From: Larimichthys crocea
Lineage: Eukaryota > Chordata > Actinopteri > Sciaenidae
Reading direction: 5' to 3'
DNA length: 64,000 bases
Assembly: GCF_000972845.2 (NCBI RefSeq)
Contig: NC_040028.1
Coordinates: forward strand, 15,374,871-15,438,870
Shown here: one piece after another, positions 43,001 to 54,100 of the stretch
How the letters are laid out: each line of letters begins with the position of its first letter
Numbering within the stretch: position 1 is the stretch's first letter
Made by a program: the position numbers and the translations under genes
The notes under the pieces: model-generated
Database searches by the model: none
Seen by the model: only the letters and a program-made list of their open reading frames with translations
What the model was told of the DNA's origin: nothing

Positions 43001-46000
43001 CCTCCAGCTGTTTTTAGAACACCAGCATGCACCTGTCCCTTTGACGCTATCTTTGCCTCCCGGCTCCCTCACAAACAAAGCTCTGCCCTAAAACAACCCG
43101 AGGTATTAAAATGACAGCTACCTGAGTATAAACTGTATCAGCAAAAAGACAGATTTTAATGGTATATATCATCATCATCACTGCAGCTTCATCCTCCAGC
43201 CTATCTATTTAATTACAGTTTTTTATATACTGTGCTTATCACACAGTGTTGGGAGGTCTTATCTGGCAGAAACCCCCTGGCACACACGTATTGATGCATT
43301 TCCAGCAGCTTGTTTGGAATAAATGAAACTGCCAGCACGACTGATCAATTAAACCTAATTAACAGAAAACAAAGTAGCAATCAGTAGATCTTAACACTGT
43401 AACTTTAAAGATTTACAACATACACACAAACACACAGAGGACACATACCATGCTTACATACTACACACAAACAAGGGCTTAATTCAGTCTTTCAGTCAGC
43501 GGCATAACTAACAGCTAATGGAGCACCACTTCTCTCTCCTTACTGCTGCTAAGTACCGCAGTAAATGCTGCGTGAGGCACTCTAAGCACCATCACATGTA
43601 GCATGCCTGAAAATCTACTGCAGTTACAAAATATGGTTTGCAGCTAAGTGATGCTGTCAATACGGCCATTACAGAAAACACCTGAGACTTTTTTTTTATG
43701 TCAGAGGCTTGCTTGGAGGTCCTATAACTCTCAGAGTCTACTGCACTTTTCTATGTATACAGAGAGTTACGATTGCTACGCTATTCACCCAGTGTGCAGC
43801 ACGCGAGCAGCCTGATAGTGGAGCTGAAAGTTGGCACGTTGACTTCATAGTCATCGTTTTTATTTCAAATCCAATCTGCTGGAGCACACGGCGAAAAGAA
43901 CAAAACATATGTCGACGTCCAAATACTTACAGACTGCACTGTTAAAAGCCCACAGGCTGTGTGCTCCTGCAATGTTGGCCTATTTTCTGGTTGCTCAACA
44001 ACAATCTGTGCAATAGTACACAGGCAATACTTATTCCATTGCCCGTATGCATTATTTATTGACCTACATTGTGTACGCTTGCTTGCAGGACATGTGCATT
44101 ATGTTGACCGTGGACTATTACTAAATTAATAACATTCTTCCTGAGGTTAAAGCGTACCTTCAGATAGGATCCATAATACTTGGTGATAAAGGGACTGTCG
44201 CACTGGCTCAGAACTGTGATTTCCTGTTGGATGTCTTCGATGTCGTCCTCCGCTTCCTCCAGATCGATAATTTTAATGGCCACGACTTTCTGAGTCCGAC
44301 AGTCGATGCCTTTAAAGACTTCGCCAAAAGAGCCTTTGCCTATCCTCTCCAGCTTGTTGAAAAGCGCCTCTGGATCGGCTTTGAAATTCTGTGCGACACA
44401 GAGAAGGATGTGGGGGGAGAGCGAGACAGAGAAGAGGAGAACAGAGAGCGTTTTTAGAAACAAAGAACCTCAGACAACTGACGAGCTACAAATACACAGA
44501 GAAAATCCTGTTTAACGTCAAAAGGCACAGGAGGTACAAGTATTCAGGCTATTGTTGCACAGGACAATGATCAACACAGCTTCTTTGCAGTCTTGATTAT
44601 ATCATATAAAGTGTGATGCATCGTTATTTTAGAAATATAACACAGTCAGCAGAAAACTCTCATGTTTGAGAAGCAGAGGATGTCCGATGCCCTTTTCTTG
44701 GAAAATGACTCAACGTTTCTTTTTGACTTAAAATATGCTTGACAGCTGAATAGACCAACACCGGTTGTTTCCACAGCGCTTACATAACCTTTTTTTTTTA
44801 AAGCTTGCCTGGTAAATGTCACTGTCTTTCAAACTCAACTCCCTCAAGTTTGTAGTGTGGGTCTATTTGCTCACACTTCAGAAACTCCTTACACAACAGT
44901 TCATCGTGGTATTAACCGTGACTAGTAAACCGAGCTTTATGTAGAAAAATCAGTGGAGAATAGGGCTGCCACAAACGATTATTTTGATAGTCGACTAATC
45001 ACCGATAATTTTTTTGATTACTCGACTAATCTGATCATACGTAAATTAACAGTCCCTGAGAGAGGTGGGTGGGCGGGCACTGTAAAGCTCGCGGACGGAG
45101 CCATGAGCCACCTTCGCCCCCGAGTCTTTCCGTGCCGACCCAGAGCCGCCGCGGAGGAAATGCGCCCAGCGGAGGCCAGCCAGCGCCAGGGAGAGGTCGC
45201 ACGAGGGGATCCTCCCGAACCGTGCGGCGGTCCCTGACCCGCAACAACGTGAATTCTTGGAGGGTCTGTGTTATGGTATCATTTATGGTAAAGTCAGGCC
45301 TGACGCCGATTACCACTACTGCGCATGTGCATAGGGATGTGTGTGTGTGTGTGTATGTGACAGAAAGGCAGACGCGGCAGTGGAAGCTGCAGCTGCAGTT
45401 TCGAGAAAAAAGCAAAGCAAAAAAAATTTTTTTTTAAACGATTCGTCGACTACTAAATTAGTTGTCGACGATTTTGTTCGTCGACATAATCGTGACTAAT
45501 CGACTAATCGTGGCAGCCCTAGTGGAGAAGACAGTGTCTCTGCCTGTCAATCTGAAACTGTGGGGCAAATTAAACAAGAAACGGTCAGGTTTAGTAAAGC
45601 CAATATTGATCCGTTCTAACATGCTTTGATTGGCTGTGATGCCAATCTGGAGGACAGGCTCTATACAGCTCAGCTGCTCACGCTGGATGCCATCTGTCCT
45701 CTTCAGCTTCTCTAGAATCATCATGTCGTATACGGAGATAAAGACTGCATTGCCCAAAAGCTCAACCAACAATTTTTTTATCGATTTCTGAGTAACTGAA
45801 CTTAGCAATGTGTGCAATTCAAAACCACGATTCAACGGCCACAGGCCACATGCAGCAGCAAGCGACTTAATCTAATGCAAGACTTTAATGTCATCCTTTG
45901 TTGACAAAGAAACAGCCCTGTGCTAACGTTGTACTCCAGCCTGGCCTCGACCTCTGTGTGTGTGCAGATCAGACGGTTTAACCTTTTCAGAGCAAATTCT

Positions 46001-48287
46001 GCGGCTGTGAGTAAACACTCGAATCACGAGACAGCACGACACAGACATACCTGAGGCTTAATGACCTCTACCACAAAAGCTAAACGCAAGCTGAAGGACT
46101 ACACCCCGACTTATTGACTGGTCTAAATGGCTACTTTCCCCCACGGAGCTCCGGGGATAATGGTCTTTAAGTTGGCTAGTTCAATTTCCCTTCATGCACA
46201 GCGATCATTAGCCTAACCTGCCTGAGTAGTGTTTGCAGTGCCACAATTTCCATGACAGGAAAAGAAAAAGAAAAAAGGACAGAAAGACTAAGAAAGGTTG
46301 CATTTTATAAGAACATTACACTGTATATTATGGCAATTTCATCAACAAATTATATTTCCTGCACTGGCTTTAATATCAAAGAGCTAAAGCAATTAAGCCC
46401 AATACTTAAATGACCAGGTAACCCAGCCCTTAGACGGTGATCGTTGGCTCGTGAACACAGCTTATTGCTTTAGTTCCCCTGAGAGAAGAGTTTCCTGTAA
46501 AAGTGCTAATGCACGGTGGTCAAACTGTATGGAAGAGGAGATGAGCAGCTGCACTATGAAAAACTGGCAAAGAGGAGAGGGGGGGGCTGCTGAATCTGAT
46601 GGCAAAGGGAGTTTACAACAAAGAGACAGAGCGGTGCAGAATAAAGCAGAGTAGAAACAACACAACTAAAATACTGTCATAACACACTGGTGTGGTCAGT
46701 CATCCAGGTGAAAATTATAACGTCGAGGCTGACCTCTGTAAAAACAATGGGGGAAAACACCACAGGCTACACATGATGGGAATGTACTTGCCATATCCAC
46801 AGTCAGCAGGTTTACTGCGACAACTAAAGCTGCCCGAACCTCGCTCTCAAAGCATGACGCTCTCCCATCTGCGCCACACACAACGTGTGTGTGTGTGTGT
46901 GTGTGTGTAGGCTAGTGTCATCCACGCACCATACCCTCAGGGTCGCTGCCAGACTTCCAACTGCTTACACTCTCTCTGCGTTGTAACCTGTGAGCTCAGG
47001 TTATGATTTTTTTCAACCTCAAGACTACTGGTTGGTTTGAATTATGAATGCTTTTCAGTAGCATAATGCACAGACACATGCTCAGGTTCAGTGTGCAAAT
47101 CAATGCAATAATGCACCCGTGTCTTGGGAGGAGACTGTCATATTAGCAGTATCAAATGGGACGGGCTGGTTCAGCTAAAATAATAATTACAGTTGAATAT
47201 AAGACGATCAAATTAACAAACAAAAAAAACCCTAATATTCAAGCTGCTCTGCCATTGGTGACCTATAAAAATACAATTACATCACATAATAGTTAAAAAG
47301 CTGTGAGTCAAAACTAGAGCTGAAATGGTTTATTATTAATAACTACTGATAAATACTAATATTTTATATAATTGTCACCTATTTTCTTGTGATAGTAAAG
47401 TGAAAATTAAAACAACTCTGCTCAAACAATTAGTTAAATCACAACTATTCAATCATTAGTGAACAATTTAATTCATCGTTCTGAAATATGAAGGTTTTCT
47501 CTGTTTTAGATCATTTCATACTGAGCATCTTCAGCTTCTTGAGTGCTGGCAGGACAAAATGAACAACATGAACATCGAGGCATCAGTACTTTTGATCATT
47601 GACGCTATTTTGTGACATTTTTATAGACCTATAGATGACCGGGCTGATCAATAATCATGGTAATCATTGGTCAGCATCAGCTGCAGCCAATGATAAGTGG
47701 ACTGCTCAGTTTGAATGCACTGCATGAGGAGCATCAGTTCAGGTCTTGGATATCATTAGCTGATTAATTAATTGATCAATTAGTTGATCACAAGAAAATT
47801 TTGTCTTAAAAATGTCAAACATGTGATGTTTCCAGCCTCTTAAACATGAGACTTTTGCTTTGCTTACATTACAATAATCTTAATGTGCAGGGTGGGCATG
47901 GACCAGATATCAGACTTGTCCTCTAGGATGAAGTATGATTGGCATTTTTAAAACAGCATGCATGCAAAACTGCGGACAGACAACGAGAGAAAGAGCCTGT
48001 CTATGATCTGACAGCTCGTCCACTTTGGATCAGACACCGCAGCTTTCTTATCGACAACTGCTGGACTTTGACAAAACGCATTTATCATCGGAAAGTGCAG
48101 ACGAAGGTGTAAAAGTGATAACGACGACAGTGTTCGTGCACTTTACAGCCGTGTAATAAAACTTCCCGAGCTGCAGATATGAAGTAAAACATCAAACGTG
48201 GCTGTGAAAGTGAGTTAAAAAACAATAGAAACACGTTTTATTCACCTGGATGCCCGGGAGTCCGCTCTGAATGGGGGAATGAGCCAT
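37073..48287 (-). CDS. stk24: Serine/threonine kinase 24 (MST3), GCK-III family
   Basis: Eleven coding exons read leftwards: 48246-48287, 44158-44388, 41695-41751, 41449-41557, 40699-40856, 38835-39020, 38592-38737, 38359-38491, 38207-38278, 37890-38026, 37073-37106. They give 434 residues (human isoforms 431 and 443). The N-terminus [14 protein letters not shown] is STK24-like. The kinase domain has GKGSFGEV (31-38), catalytic K53, HRD (142-144), DFG (162-164) and activation-loop T178 in [14 protein letters not shown]. The linker [17 protein letters not shown] and the tail ([17 protein letters not shown], then [17 protein letters not shown]) identify STK24 over STK25 and STK26. The tail region binds CCM3/PDCD10 in STRIPAK-linked pathways of cell polarity, migration and apoptosis in the cytoplasm. 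The last exon codes only ten residues. slc15a1 and dock9 follow, as in human 13q32. Confidence 0.96.
37561..37690. repeat. Dispersed teleost repeat, copy 2
   Basis: GCAATCCATTTCATG, AAGATATTTGAATCTGGACC and AGGCGATCCCTAGATGCC align by eye with copy 1 at 1180-1275. It lies in the last stk24 intron. Confidence 0.5.
39831..39990. repeat. SINE-like repeat with B-box-like sequence
   Basis: GGTAGAGTGGGTCGTCAACA, then AGTTCGATCTCC (B-box-like), CAAGATATTGAACCCC and AAATTGCTCCCGAAGGCTGC match a repeat frequent in fish genomes, where a tRNA-like head is followed by a conserved body. In a stk24 intron. Confidence 0.6.
44961..45521. mobile_element. hAT-type MITE with intact ends and 8-bp target duplication
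   Basis: The element starts TAGGGCTGCCACAAACGATT and ends, inverted, CTAATCGTGGCAGCCCTA. Subterminal sequence is full of GTCGACTAATC-type motifs. The octamer GTGGAGAA flanks both sides exactly (44953-44960 and 45522-45529), which fits hAT transposition. The 561-bp interior has a GC-rich section (about 45060-45245) and no transposase, so it is non-autonomous. It lies in stk24 intron 1. The frames read through it (44953-45237, 45035-45437) are not genes. Confidence 0.85.
46885..46908. repeat. (GT)n microsatellite
   Basis: Pure GT run in stk24 intron 1. Confidence 0.9.
47310..47880. repeat. Degraded MITE-like repeat, one fuller and one partial copy
   Basis: AGAGCTGAAATGGTTTATTA, AATATGAAGGTTTTCTCTGT, CATTTTTATAGACCTATAGA and CAGCTGCAGCC near the end resemble the fish MITE family that begins AGAGCTGCAACGATTAATCG. 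A second truncated start appears at about 47765 (TTAATTGATCAATTAGTTGA). Another copy is at 59715-59960. Confidence 0.55.
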
Positions 48288-48719
48288 GGCGTCAGATCAG
48301 AGAAGATGACGCCTTTCCTCGTCTTTTCACCCCCTTATCAAGAGGTTTAATGTCAATTTCCTGACCGACTGACCGACCTCTTGGTTTGGGGTGACTCTCG
48401 TCCGTGCTGCAAACTCCACCGAGGGTTGTTAATGTCTCAAACGAAGAGCTGGTTTGACTTTTCTTGTCGGCTCGCACTTCGAGCTGCCTCCTCAACTCGC
48501 CTTCCGCAGTTAGCGACCGTTAGCTCGGCTGGCTACTTTAACGGCTACTTACTCAGCAAACAGCGGGATAGTTTCTCTGTGCGGTCCCTCACTGCGTGGC
48601 TGACAGCTTCCCGGTGATAATATACGAGTCTGGTTTGAATCAGTCGCGCTGGGTTTGAATAAATTCACTCTGTTGTTGTAGTTGTGTCTCTTGTTTTTTC
48701 TATTCTCTCATCACTTTTC

Positions 48720-48835
48720 TCTGTCGCCCCGGCGCCATCTTGTTTAATGTCGTTTTCATTTTTTTCCGGAGGACCAATCAGAGCGGAGAAGTCAACCGTG
48801 CGTGTGACGTCATGCGTACGTCCAAACGTCACACA
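48720..48835 (-). promoter_or_regulatory. stk24 core promoter (inferred)
   Basis: In gene sense this holds a palindromic CRE TGACGTCA (48805-48812), a CCAAT box seen on the plus strand (48773-48777), an ETS core TTCCGG (about 48765-48770) and a YY1-like AAGATGGCGCC (48732-48742). This ordered set is typical of TATA-less housekeeping promoters. The start codon lies about 450 bases downstream. Confidence 0.6.
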
Positions 48836-49250
48836 GGGGGCATTGAGGAAAAAAAATAAATTAATTTAAAAAAAAGAAAAGAAGAAGAAAATAAATAAAT
48901 AAAAATAAATAACTGAAAAAAAAGGGCCATTGAGGGAAAAAAAAATAATTTTAAAAAGAAAAGAAGAAGAAAACAAATAAATAAAATAAATAAATAAAAA
49001 AGGGGCATTGAGGAAAAAAAAATTTAAAAAAAGAAAAAGAAAGAAAAATAAAATAAATAAAAAAAAAGGGGCATTGGGAAAAAATAATCAAATGAAATGA
49101 ATAAATAAATATAAAATAATAAATAAAAAAGGGGCTCATGAGAAAAAAGAGGAAAAAAATAAATACAAAAAAAAATAGAAAAAAAAGAAGAAAAACAAAT
49201 AAAAAAAATAAAAATAATAAAAAATTATTTGAAAAAGGGGCATTGAGGGG
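48836..49250. repeat. A-rich minisatellite with GGGGCATTGAGG anchors
   Basis: Six anchors related to GGGGCATTGAGG lie at about 48836, 48924, 49002, 49068, 49131 and 49237. They are separated by 50-95 bases made almost only of A with scattered T and G (AAATAAATAAAAA, AAGAAAAGAAGAAG). It abuts the stk24 promoter. Confidence 0.85.
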
Positions 49251-49585
49251 AAGTTCACACAGGTGCCAGTTTCATGTTATGGAGCGCCAAAAACTTAATT
49301 TCTCCCCCAAAATGAAAAAAATCTAAAACTATATTAAACTTATGGCCGTGAAGCTACTTGGTCTTGTGTATCTCTTTGGGAACCTTAAGCAACTCCTTCT
49401 CTTCTGCCACCATGTAAGAAGGAGCACTACATTATATTTCTTACTTATGAGTAATTTCTTATCAGCCTTGTGCATAGGAGCTGCTGTGACAAGTGTCTCA
49501 TTGTGGAATCATTGAAATCTATCTTATCTTATCTGATAAATGTGCACCACTAAAGCACAAAATCAATCCAAACTTTTTTACCTTT

Positions 49586-49685
49586 CAAGCTTTATTTGAT
49601 AGAGACAGCTGAAGAGTGACAGGAATGTGTGGAGAAAGAGATAGGGAATGACATGCGGGAAAGGGCCATCAATAATATTTCATTC
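49586..49685. repeat. SINE-like fragment
   Basis: AAGCTTTATTTGATAGAGAC, AGCTGAAGAGTGACAGGAAT and GGGAATGACATGCGGGAAAG match the body of the repeat at 61584-61797, without its tRNA-like head. Confidence 0.6.
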
Positions 49686-49689
49686 TTGT

Positions 49690-51133
49690 GAGATAACACT
49701 TTAGCAGTTATTAGTATGAAACTTCCTCTTTTTTGCTAACCCATGTTGCATGTCCCAGCCCTGCAGAGCTGCAGTGAAAAAAAGAGTTTCACAGTAAAGA
49801 CTGTTTTCACTGCAAGTATGGACAACTACCAATATTTTTCGGAGAAACCTAAATAAAATATGAACCTTTCCTTTAACAACTTCATATTTTAGATTAAATT
49901 GTATTCACGTGTAACTAAATAAATACCTGGTAATTATATTATTGCCATATACATATTTTTTTTTTGGCAATGAATGAACACTGGCAACCAACTTAAATGT
50001 GCATTACCGCCACCTACTGTGTGGACTGGTGTGCATCACAAAATTTTGGGGTTAGGCTCACTGGCTAATTGGAACTGAGCCAACGTAGAAGAAGTTAGTT
50101 TCACCTTGTCCTGCTATGACAAGTATAATTAGTAATGGCATATGTCAGTAAGAATAGGTGTATGCAGTCAAGGGTTGGTTTGTGGCAGTGGAACATGATT
50201 AACATTTTGTATGTAGCTGCTTCTGTTTCAGAGATTTAAAGATGAATAAAATTGTTAATTGATATTGATATATTTTGGTGTCACAGTAAATGTGATATTT
50301 AAAAAAAAAGAACTACTGATCACATGTAAAGAATAAAAATATGTAATAAAAAATAAATATAAAAATAAAAATCATGTCGATAATCTAGCACTACTTAAAT
50401 TAATTTAGTTTCTTTCTGTTTTCATTTTGTGATTCGGACTCAGTATCATTGTATGCCTTTACCTTTTATATATGCTTGTGTACATTTATGGTACGTTTAC
50501 ACTGTTTCTACCTCACTATACTCACCCAAGTGTAATTTACCACAAAAAACAGACAAAACACACCGACAGTCCCTCAATACATTTTAGAAAAAAAAAAGTT
50601 TAAAGATCCATAAATCTCTTGTGAGTATTAAGTGTACCTTGAGTCTGAGAGCTCACCAAGATGAAGAATGAAAACAATTTTTTAAAAACTATATATAGCC
50701 AGTTTGTCAGCTTATAATTCTCTCGGTGTCAGGCTGCAATGCATTCTTTTTTTGTCATATAATACGACATTCAGCAAGTGCTAAACATATAAAAACAACA
50801 AAACAATATTCAGTCTCATACTGTATGGCTGTTAGTTTTAAAGCTAAAGATTTGAAGAGTTCTACAAGAATTATGTGCTTGTTTTTTTTTTGTTTTTTTG
50901 GCAAAACACACAAACAGGATTTACTTCATTGCTTACTTGAACATAGCATACACATAAATACAAAAGAGCAATTACATCCAATAATGTGTAAATGTAAGGA
51001 AATAATAACAATTGTCATTTGGACATTAGAATATAAAATATTTAAAACACACACACAAATAGACAATATGATAATTCTACCTCGTGTTGATGTTAAACAT
51101 CAATGCATCATGGTTAAGTACTTTTTAGACTGT
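49690..51133. other. Intergenic region between stk24 and slc15a1, including the slc15a1 3' UTR
   Basis: AT-rich. The slc15a1 3' UTR must occupy the right-hand part, but I found no AATAAA on the minus strand close to the stop, so its end is unplaced. An open frame on the plus strand (50726-51196) overlaps the slc15a1 last exon antisense and looks like chance. Confidence 0.5.
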
Positions 51134-54100
51134 TCACATTTTGGTCTGTTTGTCTGGATCAGCTTCATCATCACTACTACTACTGTCTTTATCTGAATCC
51201 TTATCTGAATCCTGCTGTTTTTTATGATCGTCATCGTCATCAAGCTTCTTCCTAAACTGAGCCTCAATTTCTGAAGGGTCAATGTAGGTGTAGAAATACG
51301 CCATAATGGAGAAGATGACACACACCGCCATCAGGAGAGAGGCAAATAGGATGTACTCAGCCCACTTTGAAATAGAATGAGAGATGGGGACAAACATAGT
51401 ATTAATGCATCATAGACATAGAGACATTTTTAGTCTATGCTTTTTTAAAAATGATTATTTTACCTGTTTGGGAATCTTTGCAAGCTCAGCCACAATCAGT
51501 ACGATGAAGTTGCCAATAGCAACTGTAAATAACCAGCCTGCTTGCAGCACTGCTTTCATGTTATTTGGAGCCTAGAAGACACAAAAGAAGGACAACAATG
51601 GAATAAAGCCAAAAGCAAAGAGCACTATACAGAACTTTTCATATATATTGTGTCCTACAACTTCTTCTCTGATGGTAAAGCCATGTAATAAGGTGTTTGA
51701 ACAGTCTTACCTGTGAGTAGGAGAACTCCAGCCCAGTGACAGAAAACATCACTTCACCAGCAGTAATAAAAAAGTACTGAGGGATCTGAAGAGCCATGTG
51801 AGCAGTGTTGGGTTTGATGTCTTCCATTACAGTGAGAGACTCATGACACTAAAACAAATAAACAGAAACAGTCAAGGGAATGTAGCTGGACTGATTTGAA
51901 CAGGTTTTGCTGGAGCATACAGATATTTTCCACATCATGTCTATTTGTACATTAAAATATACGGCTGATTCATTCTATGCTTTTCTTATTGTCATAAAAA
52001 TCCCATGAGAAACTAACTGTCTTTGTCCGCAACTGTCCAGTTGCCTGAGATTGAACTCCTCTCAAAGAAAGATGACCTGGATGACTGAGAACCTTCACAG
52101 ACTTTTTCATGAAAATGTAGTTTATTTATTTATTTTTTTTGAATAAATTTTGCACATCTGAACTAAATTCATGATATCAAAAATCAAATGTGGTACTTAC
52201 ATTTGGCCCAAAGGCAAAAGTGCTGGGGATAAAGAAGACGTATGAGCTCCCAAATCCAAAGTCTCTGGAGAATTCACATGACTGTGTATCACCCTTAACG
52301 GTGAAGGCGACCCTGATCATTAGAAAGGAGAATCAGTTTAATAAACGGTTTTATCATTTGCATAAAATAACGATTCTACTGTAAAAACAGTGAAAAAAAT
52401 CCTTACTTTCCATTTTTCATCAAGGAGTAGTTGGAATAAAAAAGTGGTTCAATTAGTCCAACGTGAATTTCAGGAGTTGATACGTTCACTGCTTTACTCA
52501 TTCCATTTACAAATCTGAAATGAGCAAAAACATTAATAACAGTCACATCAACGTGTAGCAATTCCTTTATTTTTAAGTTTACTTTGCAGATAAACATTAC
52601 AATATAAAACTATATGACTTCAAAAAAAAGTTTAAAACGATTCATTCATTTTCAAGTGGCTAATTTTCTGTTGCTTAACTGATCAGTCAATTGTATATTT
52701 GTCAGTATAAATGTTTGTAATTCGACTTACCGGATTGCATTGTTGCCTTGTTCTGGCTTCTCAGTCAAACTATCCATCTGAATATAAAAAGATGTTGATT
52801 AATTTGAAACTTTTAAAAAGAACTCTTCTGTGTCCTTAGTTTCATTATTCTGTGCTTCTTACTCACCAGCTCCCATTGATTGACGTCTGAAGGGATGAGA
52901 AGTGTGTGTCGCTGTTTCTTGTCCATGGTAATATTTTGTAATGTAGATCCAATGGAAAAGGTGACATTTCCTGCTTCCAATGTGAAGAAGTCATCACTAG
53001 CCTGCAAACCAAAGGAGCTGTTAAAACTGTGCGATCACTGAATGGACGTACATCCACAGCTGTATTTTGGAATGCATGTAACTGATTTTCACATCTTAAA
53101 CTCTGTAAATAATTTGTGTGATTTTGTGAACACATACCTGAGCTGGAGAAAGTGTCTGAGCTTCATAGCCAGGCAGAGTAACCGTCAGTGGACTACTGCC
53201 CATGTTTAATAATTTCACCTGACTCTGGGAAGACGATGGGAAAGTGGGCAATGTTTTCTGAAAATTAAAAGTGACGAGTGTCAAGAACTCCAGGAGTATT
53301 TATTTATAGCTGCATAAGCATTGTTGGCTACAACTGTGATCTTAAAATAAACGAATCCCCCAATTTTAATAAGGCACTTCTACTTACATCAATTTCAATC
53401 TGAACCACAGCAGCGCAGACAAAAGCTATAGCTGCCATAACCATCCCCACTGTCATTCTCTTCAGAGGTCTGTTGAATAAACATCAAGTTCTGTTACTGA
53501 TTTGTACAGTAGAATTTGGATACATGTTTTTTTTTAATGATGGTAATATTGAAACTTTTAACATTTGATATTAACATGAATATTATGGACTGTGTCAAGT
53601 TACACTGGTCTTGTATTGAGATTGTATCTTTTCCATCAAGAAATTGCACTTTCTTTTCTAAATGTTTTCGTGTTTCAAGTTCTAAAGCAAAAAAAAACAT
53701 AAAATAGAAAATAGAACTTCAATCCCAGGAAATGTCGGCATCTGTCAAAGTAGAGATTATTACTACAAAGTTATTTAATAACCCAATAAAGAACGGACAC
53801 AGATATATACAGTTTATACAGACTGACAGATATTGTGTAAGCTCCAAAGGTTACTCACAAAGTTCCAGCAGTACTTACGTAAAGTTCAGGCCACATTTTT
53901 TAATCAGGGGGTAGATTACACTGTCCATGATAGGCACCAGGGTTAGGATCAGGATGGGGTTGACAGTCTTTCAAAAACATGAGTTTAACAGTGAGAATCT
54001 GCTCATATAATGTGCAGTACATCATTCCAAGCTGACATGATGATATTATTTTAACTTACCTGCATCTGATCAGGCTGTATGACAAGTAGACCCTGCAAAA

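Noticed and set aside
44953..45437. Frames of 94-126 residues inside stk24 intron 1
   Set aside because: They lie within the hAT-type MITE, cross its inverted ends, and do not resemble a transposase.
37073..48287. stk25 or stk26 instead of stk24
   Set aside because: The N-terminus [12 protein letters not shown], the DGQASGG...DWIF linker and the tail fit STK24, and the neighbours agree.
48836..49250. Possible CRISPR-like spaced repeat
   Set aside because: The anchors vary, the spacers are simple A-rich DNA, and this is an animal genome; a minisatellite explains it.
50726..51196. 156-residue plus-strand frame
   Set aside because: It is antisense to the last slc15a1 exon and its 3' UTR, AT-rich and without recognisable features.
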